Assembly: GCF_001006325.2 (NCBI RefSeq)
Contig: NZ_LBIA02000001.1
Span: 1,303,501-1,367,500 of the forward strand
Direction: 5' to 3'
Length of the DNA: 64,000 nucleotides
Source: Afipia massiliensis
GTDB lineage: Bacteria; Pseudomonadota; Alphaproteobacteria; Rhizobiales; Xanthobacteraceae
Under the pieces are notes generated by a model, which saw nothing but the letters and a program-made list of their open reading frames with translations, did not search any database and was not told the DNA's origin. Of the stretch, positions 36,556 through 47,418 are shown piece after piece. How positions within the stretch are numbered: position 1 is the first letter of the stretch; every line of letters starts with the position of its first letter. A program made the translations under genes and the position numbers.

Positions 36556-37384
36556 GCGTTGGCTTGATCGTTCGCAAACATTCTTCATCGCGATCCAACC
36601 GGCGGCACGCAGGCACCGCAGAGAGTGCATGTGCGAACAGCGCGCGCTGCGCCTTCGATCTTTTGAAAATGCAAGTACGCGAGCACACCGACTCCAAAAT
36701 CCTGACAGGGGTTACCCTGCTCTGCCGATCACAAAAAAACCCGTTTGACGAAGACCTTATCGGCATAGCGCTCAGCAGCACTTCGAAAACGCAGGCGCCG
36801 CCTGATGAATCTTAAATTATTTATGAAGGAAGTTTTGGCGATCGGTGGATTTGTGACAGTTGTCCGACTTCTCGAATCTACGCACAGATTCAAAACCTTG
36901 CCGTTTCGTCATGAAGACGCGCCCGTTTCACATCGGTTGCAAGTCGCGCTTTGAGCGCGCGATGCGAAATCAATTCCGTTGCGAGTAGACGCGCCTCGTG
37001 TATTTCTTATTACGTCACGTCGTCCATGGCTCTTCTGATCAGAGCGGTTTGAGAACCTTGGGCGGGCATGCAAGTCAGGACAGTCTGCAAGCTAGCGACT
37101 CTTTCCAAGCGATGGTCGGATCCGAACTCATATGATTTGTGAGGCCGGTCCCCTGTGCGAAAATTCTCCACCGCGGCCGGATCACCCCGGACCCCGGATC
37201 AAAAGTGAGAAGCCGCACAGAGGAAAACATCCACCGGCTTCGAAAGACAGGGGACAGGGTTGGACGGGCAAGACGAAGCGGGTTGAAGTCTGATCGATCA
37301 GCGGATCGGACGAACAAAAGATTTGAACAGATCAAGGCGACAACAACTTGCCGTGAATTTCTCGCGGCAGGAGGGGGAATTTCT
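36556..37384. other. gap upstream of dnaA, candidate origin or regulatory region
   Basis: About 830 bases without a supported gene. It contains an AT-rich patch (36811-36835), a CAGGGgttaCCCTG hairpin near 36705 and short open frames without ribosome-binding sites. By eye I found no clear DnaA box (TTATCCACA) on either strand, so a replication origin here is only possible. Confidence 0.35.
37369..37374 (+). promoter_or_regulatory. strong Shine-Dalgarno before short frame
   Basis: AGGAGG (continuing GGG) ends about seven bases before the ATG at 37385. It is the best ribosome-binding site in the dnaA leader, which supports translation of the short frame. Confidence 0.5.
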
Positions 37385-37501
37385 ATGTCCAGCAGCCAGA
37401 GCCGGCAGAACAACTTTGCAGCATTTATTTCCAGCGATGTTGTTTCAGTGAACGCGCCAGCTGCCCCCTGCGGTCCGCCAGTCCAGCACAGTACGCGCTA
37501 A
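37385..37501 (+). CDS. possible 38-residue leader peptide upstream of dnaA
   Basis: Begins MSSSQSRQNNFAAFISSDVV and ends HSTR. No family is recognised. Support comes from the strong AGGAGG and its place 90 bases before the dnaA start. It could be a leader frame coupling dnaA expression to translation, or chance. It lacks a signal peptide or membrane segment. Confidence 0.35.
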   Translation: MSSSQSRQNNFAAFISSDVVSVNAPAAPCGPPVQHSTR

Positions 37502-37579
37502 CGCCACACGCGCCTTCCCTCCCGACCCAGCCATGCCACGCGGCGATCAGCGCCGAACGGCGGAGCGTCTGAGGACGAC

Positions 37580-37584
37580 GGAGG
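37580..37584 (+). promoter_or_regulatory. Shine-Dalgarno deciding the dnaA start
   Basis: GGAGG lies six bases before the ATG at 37591. The next in-frame ATG at 37669 has no comparable site, so the long N-terminus is favoured. Confidence 0.6.
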
Positions 37585-37590
37585 AAGCGC

Positions 37591-39138
37591 ATGTCGGCGG
37601 GCGGCCCCACCCATTTTCACGGCGACCACAGCGCCGGATCACACATCAACCAGAAGATCAGAACGCAAATGACAATCTCGGCAGAAACAATCTCAACGAA
37701 CCTCGGACTGGCAGACGTCGAACGCGATCAGTGGGCCCGGTTCAAGGGACGGCTCCGGACCAACGTCGGCGAGGACTTCTACACCAGCTGGTTCGCGCGC
37801 ATGGACCTGGAGCGGATCCATGACGACTGCGTCCACATGACGGTGCCGACCAAGTTCCTCAAGAGCTGGATTCAGGCCCACTATGCCGACCGCGTTTTGA
37901 CTTGCTGGCAGTCGGAAGCGCCGAGCGTCAAGCGCGTCGAGATCACGGTGCGCACCGCGATGCGCTGCGCCGCGCCTGTCAAGGACGCGAAGGCGCCGCA
38001 AGACGAACGTCGCGCCGACAGCAACCAGAGCCGGCCCGCGCCCGAGTTGCGCAATACCGCCACCGCGCCGGTCTCGGCCAGCCACGAGGCGCTCGGCGGT
38101 TCGCCGCTCGATCCGCGTCTGACATTTGCGACCTTTGTGATGGGCCGTTCCAACACGCTGGCGCATGCCGCCGCCCGTCAGGTCGCCGAAGGCCGCCGCG
38201 GCGACAGCGTGATGTTCAACCCGCTCTATATTCATGCGGGTGTGGGCCTCGGCAAAACCCATCTGCTGCAGGCGGTGACATGGGCCGGGAATTCCAATCC
38301 CGAGCGCAAGGTGCTGTATCTCACCGCCGAGAAGTTCATGTACGGCTTCGTCGCCGCGCTGAAGTCGCAGACCGCGCTTGCCTTCAAGGAAGCGCTGCGC
38401 GGCATCGACGTGCTGGTGATCGACGACCTGCAGTTCCTGCAGGGCAAATCGACCCAGTCGGAATTCTGCCATACGCTGAATGCGCTGATCGACGCCGGCC
38501 GTCAGGTCGTGATCGCCGCCGACCGGCCGCCGTCCGATCTGGAGAGCCTCGACGACCGGGTGCGCTCGCGCCTCGCTGGTGGCCTCGTGGTCGAAATGGG
38601 ATCGCTCGGCGAAGAGTTGCGGCTCGAAATCCTGAAGTCGCGCGTCTCCGCGGCGAAGGCGCATCACGCCACCTTCGACGTGCCGATGCCGGTGCTGGAA
38701 TATCTCGCCAAGACCATCACCCATAACGGCCGCGACCTTGAAGGCGCGATCAACCGCCTGCTGGCGCACTCGAAGCTCAACGCCACCGCGGTGACGCTGG
38801 AAATGGCCGAGCGCGAAGTGCGCGATCTGGTCCGGCCGATAGAGCCGAAGCGGGTCAAGATCGAGGACATCCAGCGCGTGGTGGCCCGGCAGTACAATGT
38901 CAGCCGCTCGGATCTGTTGTCGTCGCGCCGGACCGCCAATGTGGTTCGCCCGCGTCAGGTCGCGATGTATCTCGCCAAGACGCTGACGCTGCGCTCGCTG
39001 CCCGAAATCGGACGCCGGTTCGGCGGCCGCGACCACACCACGGTTCTGCATGCCGTCCGCAAGATCGAGGCGCTGGTCTCCAAGGACCTCACCCTGTCCG
39101 ACGAGGTCGAACTGCTGAAGCGCCAGTTGCAGGAGTGA
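37591..39138 (+). CDS. dnaA: chromosomal replication initiator DnaA
   Basis: A 515-residue AAA+ initiator that binds DnaA boxes and opens the origin. Domain I contains [27 protein letters not shown]. Domain III has Walker [12 protein letters not shown] (about residue 218), Walker [14 protein letters not shown] (about 276) and the arginine-finger area SRLAGGL. Domain IV ends with the DNA-binding signature [16 protein letters not shown] (about 477). The start at 37591 has a very good ribosome-binding site and adds 26 residues ([12 protein letters not shown]...) before the usual N-terminus at 37669; the alternative cannot be excluded. Followed by dnaN, recF and gyrB. Confidence 0.97.
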   Translation: MSAGGPTHFHGDHSAGSHINQKIRTQMTISAETISTNLGLADVERDQWARFKGRLRTNVGEDFYTSWFARMDLERIHDDCVHMTVPTKFLKSWIQAHYADRVLTCWQSEAPSVKRVEITVRTAMRCAAPVKDAKAPQDERRADSNQSRPAPELRNTATAPVSASHEALGGSPLDPRLTFATFVMGRSNTLAHAAARQVAEGRRGDSVMFNPLYIHAGVGLGKTHLLQAVTWAGNSNPERKVLYLTAEKFMYGFVAALKSQTALAFKEALRGIDVLVIDDLQFLQGKSTQSEFCHTLNALIDAGRQVVIAADRPPSDLESLDDRVRSRLAGGLVVEMGSLGEELRLEILKSRVSAAKAHHATFDVPMPVLEYLAKTITHNGRDLEGAINRLLAHSKLNATAVTLEMAEREVRDLVRPIEPKRVKIEDIQRVVARQYNVSRSDLLSSRRTANVVRPRQVAMYLAKTLTLRSLPEIGRRFGGRDHTTVLHAVRKIEALVSKDLTLSDEVELLKRQLQE

Positions 39139-39407
39139 TCCAGTCCACAGGGCTTGGAATAGCTGAGATAACAAAGGGGGAAAGCCGCTTCTAAGCGGCC
39201 CCTACCCTTGCGCTTCGCGTCCAACCGCGTCACCTTACGGTCCCCCGAGACCCCGGCGAAACCTCCGTTTCGTCAGGGCCGCGGGTTTCAGTCGCCGGCG
39301 CGTGCTGTCCAGCCGACCGGCACCTCCAATAACGATGTGGACTCGTCCGGATCTACGGACTTGCTCCGGGACTTGAAAGTCCAGACTTGGGATCGGGCGG
39401 AATTGTC

Positions 39408-40526
39408 ATGAAGGTTACCGTCGAGCGCGCGCTACTCCTGAAATCGCTGAGCCACGTTCATCGCGTGGTCGAACGCCGCAACACCATTCCGATCCTCGGC
39501 AACGTGCTGATCCGCGCCGGCAAGTCGCGCCTCAGCCTGAAGGCCACCGACCTCGACCTCGAAGTGACCGAAACGCTGGCCGCCGAAACCGGCACCGGTG
39601 GGGCGATCACCGTTCCTGCGCACATGTTCTACGACATCGTCCGCAAGCTGCCCGACGGGTCGCAGATCGTTCTCGAAGGCGACGGCGACAGATCGGTCCT
39701 CGCGATCCGCGCCGGACGCTCGCGCTTCACGCTGCAGACGCTGCCGGAAAGCGACTTCCCGGATCTCGCCGCCGGCGACATGACCCACTCATTCACGCTG
39801 GCCGCCGCCGATATGAAGCGGCTGATCGATCGCACCCAGTTCGCGATCTCGACGGAAGAGACCCGCTATTATCTCAACGGCATCTATCTGCACGCCGCCG
39901 GCAGCGCCAAGGAAGCGACACTGCGCGCAGTAGCGACCGACGGCCACAGGCTGGCGCAGGTCGATCTGCCGCTGCCGAAAAGCGCCGAGGGCATGCCGGG
40001 CGTCATCGTGCCGCGCAAGACCGTCGGCGAAGTTCAGCGCCTGATCGAGGACAACGAGGCAGAACTCAAGATCGAGCTGTCGCAGGGCAAGATCCGCTTC
40101 ACCATCGGCGACGTCGTGCTGACCTCGAAACTGATCGACGGCACCTTCCCGGACTACGGCCGCGTCATTCCGCAGAACAACGACAAGGAACTGATCGTCG
40201 ACAAAAAGGATTTCGAGGCAGCGGTCGACCGTGTCTCGACGATTTCCAGCGAGCGCGGCCGCGCCGTGAAGCTCGCCCTGTCCGCCGGCAAGCTGGTGCT
40301 GTCCGTGACCAATCCGGACTCCGGAAGCGCGACGGAAGAACTCGAAGTCGAGTATGCGTCCGACCCGCTCGATATCGGCTTCAACTCGCGCTATCTGCTC
40401 GACATCGCGGCGCAGATCGAAGGCGAAGTCGCCGTGCTGCGGCTGGCCGATCCCGGTTCGCCAACGCTGGTGCAGGACAAGGATTCCAAGGGTGCGCTTT
40501 ACGTCCTGATGCCGATGCGGGTGTGA
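39408..40526 (+). CDS. dnaN: DNA polymerase III beta subunit (sliding clamp)
   Basis: A 372-residue clamp with three repeated domains. It begins MKVTVERALLLKSLSHVHRVVERRNTIPILGNVLI, contains ATDGHRLAQVDLPLP in the middle and ends YVLMPMRV, the canonical clamp C-terminus (hydrophobic pocket region). It encircles DNA and tethers polymerase III. About 270 bases separate it from dnaA, containing hairpins GCCGCTTCTAAGCGGC and GGACTTgaAAGTCC, so dnaN may have its own promoter. The ATG at 39408 matches the family; codons upstream do not. Confidence 0.98.
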   Translation: MKVTVERALLLKSLSHVHRVVERRNTIPILGNVLIRAGKSRLSLKATDLDLEVTETLAAETGTGGAITVPAHMFYDIVRKLPDGSQIVLEGDGDRSVLAIRAGRSRFTLQTLPESDFPDLAAGDMTHSFTLAAADMKRLIDRTQFAISTEETRYYLNGIYLHAAGSAKEATLRAVATDGHRLAQVDLPLPKSAEGMPGVIVPRKTVGEVQRLIEDNEAELKIELSQGKIRFTIGDVVLTSKLIDGTFPDYGRVIPQNNDKELIVDKKDFEAAVDRVSTISSERGRAVKLALSAGKLVLSVTNPDSGSATEELEVEYASDPLDIGFNSRYLLDIAAQIEGEVAVLRLADPGSPTLVQDKDSKGALYVLMPMRV

Positions 40527-40565
40527 GGCTCTTTCTGCTCACTCACATGCTGACTAGATCGCGTC

Positions 40566-40588
40566 ATGGCCGGGCTTGTCCCGGCCAT
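40566..40588. repeat. perfect palindrome ATGGCCGGG-cttgt-CCCGGCCAT
   Basis: A 23-base hairpin between dnaN and recF, 32 bases before the recF start. An identical copy lies at 61769-61791. It could act as a terminator or mRNA stabiliser inside the replication operon, or be a repeat element. Confidence 0.85.
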
Positions 40589-40619
40589 CCACGTCTTTAG
40601 GGATCGCTTTGAGCCACTA

Positions 40620-41759
40620 ATGACCGTCTCCCGCATCCTGCGCCTCAGCCTCACGCATTTCCGCAACTACCGCGCGGCGAGCGTGGAGACGCGGGGCGAT
40701 GTCGTGGTGCTGGTCGGCCCCAACGGCGCCGGAAAAACCAACTGCCTCGAAGCGATTTCGTTTCTGTCGCCGGGACGCGGCCTGCGCCGCGCCACGCTGG
40801 ACGATGTCGCGGATATCCAAGGCGACGGATCATGGGCGGTATCGGCAGAAGTCGAAGGCGAACTCGGCCTCGCCACCCTCGGCACCGGCATCGATGCGCC
40901 GCGCGCGGACGGCACAACCTCGCCACGCCGTGTGCGCATCGATCGTGAGCCGGTCACCTCCGCGAGTGCCTTCGGTGATCATTTGCGCATGGTCTGGCTG
41001 ACGCCGGCGATGGACAGCCTGTTCATGGGCGCGGCCTCAGAACGCCGACGCTTCTTCGACAGGCTGGTGCTCGCCATCGACAGCGAGCATTCGAGCCGTG
41101 TCTCGGCGCTGGATCGCTCATTGCGTTCGAGAAACCGCCTGCTGGAAGACCGCAACTTCGACCCGCACTGGTGCGACGCCATCGAGCGCGAAACCGCTGA
41201 ACTCGCCGTCGCGGTGGCCGCGCAACGCGGACAGACGTTGCAGCGCCTCGCGGGAATGCTTGCCGCGCGCGGGTCGGCGTCGGCGTTTCCCTCCGCGCTG
41301 ATTGCGCTCGACGGCTGGATGGAGAATGCCCTGCTCACCGACACGGCCACCGCCGTGGAGGACCGCTACCGCGAGATGTTGCGCGAGAGCCGCGCCAAAG
41401 ACGCCGCCGCCGGGCGCACGCTGAACGGACCGCACCTGACAGACCTGATGGTGATCTACGCGCCGAAGAACATGCCGGCGCGCGATGCATCCACCGGCGA
41501 ACAGAAAGCGCTGCTGATCGGCCTCGTGCTGGCCCATGCCAGTCTGGTTGCTGAGATGACCGGCATCACACCATTGCTATTACTCGATGAAGTCGTCGCA
41601 CACCTCGATCCCGGACGCCGCGCTGCGCTGTTCGAGGAACTTACAAAGCTCGGCGCGCAGGTCTGGATGACCGGGGCGGACCCTGCGGCCTTCATCGACG
41701 TCGGTGCAGGCGCGGACGTTTTCGATGTCGAGGGCGGCCAGGTTTCGCGCCGCGCGTGA
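40620..41759 (+). CDS. recF: DNA replication and repair protein RecF
   Basis: A 379-residue SMC-like ATPase that loads RecA at gaps with RecOR. Walker A is VGPNGAGKTNCLEAIS, the signature motif is STGEQKALLIGLVLAHA and Walker B is PLLLLDEVVAHLDPGRR. FSLTHFRNY-type opening (LRLSLTHFRNYRAASVE) is typical. The ATG at 40620 overlaps the end of a short intergenic repeat; an in-frame ATG at 40566 would encode the repeat itself, so I rejected it. Third gene of the dnaA block. Confidence 0.97.
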   Translation: MTVSRILRLSLTHFRNYRAASVETRGDVVVLVGPNGAGKTNCLEAISFLSPGRGLRRATLDDVADIQGDGSWAVSAEVEGELGLATLGTGIDAPRADGTTSPRRVRIDREPVTSASAFGDHLRMVWLTPAMDSLFMGAASERRRFFDRLVLAIDSEHSSRVSALDRSLRSRNRLLEDRNFDPHWCDAIERETAELAVAVAAQRGQTLQRLAGMLAARGSASAFPSALIALDGWMENALLTDTATAVEDRYREMLRESRAKDAAAGRTLNGPHLTDLMVIYAPKNMPARDASTGEQKALLIGLVLAHASLVAEMTGITPLLLLDEVVAHLDPGRRAALFEELTKLGAQVWMTGADPAAFIDVGAGADVFDVEGGQVSRRA

Positions 41760-41944
41760 GCCGGAATCGCAAGCCAAAATCGTCGCCAACGGAGCCTGCG
41801 CAGACGGTCCGAATCAGGCTTTTCCACAGCCCCGAAAATGCCGTTTCAGAGTCTTGAAAAACAGCCAAATATTCCCATCTATTCAATGGCTTGCACGACG
41901 ACACTTTGTCCTAGGAGCTTAACTGTTTTCATGGCACAAATTGA

Positions 41945-44452
<2,508 letters not shown>

Positions 44453-44489
44453 GGTCTCTTCGCACGCCGAGTGAGACGAGGACCAGCTC

Positions 44490-44570
44490 GTCATTGCGAG
44501 GAGCATTTGCGACGAAGCAATCCAGTTCTTGCTTTCTGCGCTGGATTGCTTCGCTTCGCTCGCAATGACG
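44490..44570. repeat. palindromic repeat, GTCATTGCGAGG family
   Basis: Outer arms GTCATTGCGAG / CTCGCAATGAC flank GAAGCAATCCAG / CTGGATTGCTTC arms about an AGTTCTTGCTTTCTGCG-type centre. It lies right after gyrB and before the MATE gene. A known kind of dispersed proteobacterial repeat; possibly the gyrB terminator. Confidence 0.85.
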
Positions 44571-44619
44571 CCCCGGAACCGGCCATGATTTGGCCGACCG
44601 CTGTGCTAAGGCATGCTCC

Positions 44620-46029
44620 ATGACATCCCTCGACAAAGCCGAGTCCGGCTCCGCGACCGGTGTGGCCAGCTTCGCCAGAAGCGCCACTGCGACCGAATTC
44701 ATCGAAACGATCAAGCTGGCAATGCCCATTGCGCTGACGCAACTTGGGCAGATCGCCATGATGACCACCGATCTCGCGCTGATCGGGCGGCTCGGCGACA
44801 CCGCGGTCGCCGCAGCGTCGCTGGCGCATACGGTGTTCTTCGTTGCCTTCGTGATCGGCATGGGACTGGTGTCCGCTGTCGCGCCGCTGGCCGCGCAGGC
44901 ATTGGGCGCGCGTCAACCGCGCATCGTCCGCCGCGCGTTGCGTGTCGGCCTGTGGGCCGCGCTGCTGCTCTGCGTACCGATGATGATGCTGCCGCTGTTC
45001 GGTGAGCAGATCCTGATCCTGCTCGGTCAGGCGCCGGAGAATGCACGCCTTGCGCAACGCTATCTGCTCGGCCTCGCGCCCGGCATGGCGCCCGCATTGT
45101 GCTTCATGGCGATCCGCAATTTCATGGGCGCGGTCAATCGCCCGGAGCCAGGCCTGTGGATCACACTGGCCGCGATCCCGGCCAATGCCGTGCTCGGTTA
45201 CGCACTGATCCACGGCCACTGGGGCATGCCGAAACTCGAATTGCTGGGCGCGGGCGTCGCCACCACCACAGTGAACTTCGGCATGTGTGCGGCAGCGCTG
45301 TGGTTCACCTACAGCCAGCGGCCGTTCAAAAAATTTCACGTGCTCGGCCGGTTCTGGCGGTTCGACTGGCCGCTGATGCGGCAGCTTGTGGTGATCGGCG
45401 CACCGATCGCGCTGTCGTTCCTGCTGGAATACGGATTGTTCTCCGGCGCGGGTCTTCTGATGGGCCTGATCAGCACGAGCGCCCTGGCGGCGCATCAGAT
45501 CGCGCTGCAGATCGCGGCCATCCTGTTCATGGTGCCGTTCGGCATCGGCATGGCCGCCACCGTGCGCGTCGGACAGGCGTTCGGGCGCGGTGACACGGCT
45601 GCCATCCGGCGCGCTGGAGCCGTTGCGACGATTCTCGGCATTGTATTCATGACGACCATGACGCTCGCTGTCATTGTCGTGCGGTTTGATCTCGCGCGAC
45701 TTTTTTTCGGCGATACGCATCAGGGCATGGCTGCCGTCGAACTCGCCGCGACGCTGATGCTGGTCGGCGCGACCTTCTTTATCGCCGACGGCATCCAGAC
45801 CGTGGCCGCCGGCGCGCTTCGCGGTCTCAGCGACACGCGCATCCCGCTGCTGCTCGCCGCCATCAGTTACTGGGCCATCGGCTTCACCGCCTCTTACGGC
45901 CTCGCGTTCTGGACTGATCTGGGCGCAATCGGCGTCTGGATCGGCCTGTCGATCGGCACCGGCATCTATGCCATCCTGCTGGTGCTGCGTTTCCACGCCC
46001 TGACGCAGCGGCTGAGGCTTGCAGCATGA
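44620..46029 (+). CDS. MATE family multidrug efflux transporter (NorM-like)
   Basis: A 469-residue membrane protein with about twelve helices in two six-helix halves. Motifs: KLAMPIALTQLGQIAMMTTDLALIGRLGD at the start of the first half and LVVIGAPIALSFLLEYGLFSGAGLLMGLIS at the start of the second. ADGIQTVAAGALRGLSDTRIPLL is the MATE C-terminal-half signature. It exports cationic drugs or metabolites using Na+ or H+. ATG 44620 is used; codons upstream lack similarity. Its stop overlaps the start of the DUF2867 gene (ATGA). Confidence 0.95.
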   Translation: MTSLDKAESGSATGVASFARSATATEFIETIKLAMPIALTQLGQIAMMTTDLALIGRLGDTAVAAASLAHTVFFVAFVIGMGLVSAVAPLAAQALGARQPRIVRRALRVGLWAALLLCVPMMMLPLFGEQILILLGQAPENARLAQRYLLGLAPGMAPALCFMAIRNFMGAVNRPEPGLWITLAAIPANAVLGYALIHGHWGMPKLELLGAGVATTTVNFGMCAAALWFTYSQRPFKKFHVLGRFWRFDWPLMRQLVVIGAPIALSFLLEYGLFSGAGLLMGLISTSALAAHQIALQIAAILFMVPFGIGMAATVRVGQAFGRGDTAAIRRAGAVATILGIVFMTTMTLAVIVVRFDLARLFFGDTHQGMAAVELAATLMLVGATFFIADGIQTVAAGALRGLSDTRIPLLLAAISYWAIGFTASYGLAFWTDLGAIGVWIGLSIGTGIYAILLVLRFHALTQRLRLAA

Positions 46030-46514
46030 GCGTTCAGGCGTTTCACGTTCAGGACTTTGAACCAGACACCGGAATGAAAGGACTGCTGCCCGGCGCGCAG
46101 TTCGGCGATTCGTTTCGTGTCGCGGTGAACGACGACACCCTCGACGCACGGCAGGCGGCAGAACGGATGTTTCTGCGCGGACCTAGCTGGATCACCGCCC
46201 TGATGAAGCTGCGCAATCTTGTCGTGGCGCCGCTCGGCCTCAAGACACCGACGCACAGGAAAACCATTGTCGCGGATTCCATCGGACCGTTTCCGGTCAT
46301 CAGCGAGACGCCGCAGCGACTGGTGGCGGGATTCGACGACAAGCATCTCGACTTCCGCGTGATCGTGGACGTGACCGGCAATGGTCCCAATCGTCAGGTC
46401 ACCGCCACCACGCTGGTGATGACGCACAACCTGCCCGGCCGGGTCTATCTCGCGACCATCATGCCGTTTCACCGGATCATCGTTCCGGCCATGCTGCGGC
46501 AGGTCCCAAACTAA
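46026..46514 (+). CDS. DUF2867 domain protein
   Basis: A 162-residue soluble protein: MKGLLPGAQFGDSFRVAV, ARQAAERMFLRGPSWITALMKLRNLVV, GPFPVISETPQRLVAGFDDKHLDFRVIVDV and TLVMTHNLPGRVYLATIMPFHRIIVPAMLRQ. This is the DUF2867 pattern, found elsewhere behind MATE or NAD(P)-binding genes. The fold is START/polyketide-cyclase-like in appearance, an inference. It overlaps the MATE gene by four bases, so the two are probably translated together; function unknown. Confidence 0.85.
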   Translation: MSVQAFHVQDFEPDTGMKGLLPGAQFGDSFRVAVNDDTLDARQAAERMFLRGPSWITALMKLRNLVVAPLGLKTPTHRKTIVADSIGPFPVISETPQRLVAGFDDKHLDFRVIVDVTGNGPNRQVTATTLVMTHNLPGRVYLATIMPFHRIIVPAMLRQVPN

Positions 46515-47266
46515 GACTTCATCCAGTCCAGCGCCTGTTGCATCGGCACAGGCGACACCTTGATGAAGCCTGTGAACGGCCGGTCCATATCGAAGATCAG
46601 ATTGATCGCCACCGACACCGACAGTGCGGCGAGAAAGAATGCGGCGATCACGGTGCCGTGGAACGGAGCGAATATCGCACGGCACAGGAACAGCACGCTG
46701 AGCCAGAAAATGCCGACGATCAGAAACGGACGCGGCGTCGCGTTGATTTGCTGGACTGACAAAAGGCGACTGGTGCGCTTCAAGTCGCGGATGATGTCGA
46801 GTGCATTCTTGCGGCCTTCGATATGAACTTCGTTCTTCGGTGCGAACAGGCGAAGGTTGCTCTCGATCTCGTCGAGAAGCCGCACCGATTCGGCGGCATC
46901 CTTCGCTGACTCGGCGTCGCGATCGGTCCACAACTGTGCGATCTTGTGTGCCGTGAATGCACGCAGCATTTCGCGCATCTTTGCAGCATCCTGGCCGAAA
47001 TGCACCAGCTCACGGTCGAGCAGCGTCAGATTGGCGCTGAATTGCTGGATTTCCTGGCTTCGTAAATCAAAACTCGATTTCGTGTTGGCAACCAGAAGGC
47101 CGAGCACAAGCGCCGCAAGCAGCGCGACAACGCCCATGACGTTGTGCACCGTCTTGCCTGTTTCATCCGTCCGGTGGTGTTCGGGCAAAAACCTGCGAAG
47201 CGCGAAGCCCAATAGCCCCGCGCCAAAAATACAGATGAACGCGATCAAACCGACGCCAGTAAACAT
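46511..47266 (-). CDS. DUF4239-like membrane protein (bestrophin-like)
   Basis: A 251-residue protein with an N-terminal membrane helix (VGLIAFICIFGAGLLGFALRRFLPEHHR), a second (VMGVVALLAALVLGLLVANTKSSF), a long cytoplasmic or periplasmic helical part and a C-terminal hairpin (FLIVGIFWLSVLFLCRAIFAPFH and GTVIAAFFLAALSVSVAINLIFDMDRPFTG). RPFTGFIKVSPVPMQQAL is the terminal motif I associate with DUF4239. It is convergent with DUF2867 and overlaps its stop. The ATG at 47266 has a short AAGG; a GTG at 47308 is the alternative. Confidence 0.8.
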   Translation of the reverse strand: MFTGVGLIAFICIFGAGLLGFALRRFLPEHHRTDETGKTVHNVMGVVALLAALVLGLLVANTKSSFDLRSQEIQQFSANLTLLDRELVHFGQDAAKMREMLRAFTAHKIAQLWTDRDAESAKDAAESVRLLDEIESNLRLFAPKNEVHIEGRKNALDIIRDLKRTSRLLSVQQINATPRPFLIVGIFWLSVLFLCRAIFAPFHGTVIAAFFLAALSVSVAINLIFDMDRPFTGFIKVSPVPMQQALDWMKS

Positions 47267-47418
47267 GGCCTTATCAACTGATGAAATGGAAGCCGACCGC
47301 TGCCTCACAGGTCATCCTGCCACCTCCCCGATGTCAAGAAGGCAGGCATGACACGCGGCGGGTTGAACAAGCACCACGGGATGCCTAGTGTGCCGTCCGA
47401 CGAACAGGAAGAACAACA

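Noticed and set aside
36564-36815. Small gene after rpsT
   Set aside because: It lacks a ribosome-binding site and any recognisable features, and lies just past the rpsT terminator.
36556-37384. Replication origin upstream of dnaA
   Set aside because: No canonical DnaA box or repeat cluster was found by eye. Position alone does not establish oriC; a GC-skew computation would be needed.
41821-41829. TTTTCCACA as a DnaA box between recF and gyrB
   Set aside because: A single one-mismatch site without companions is expected by chance.
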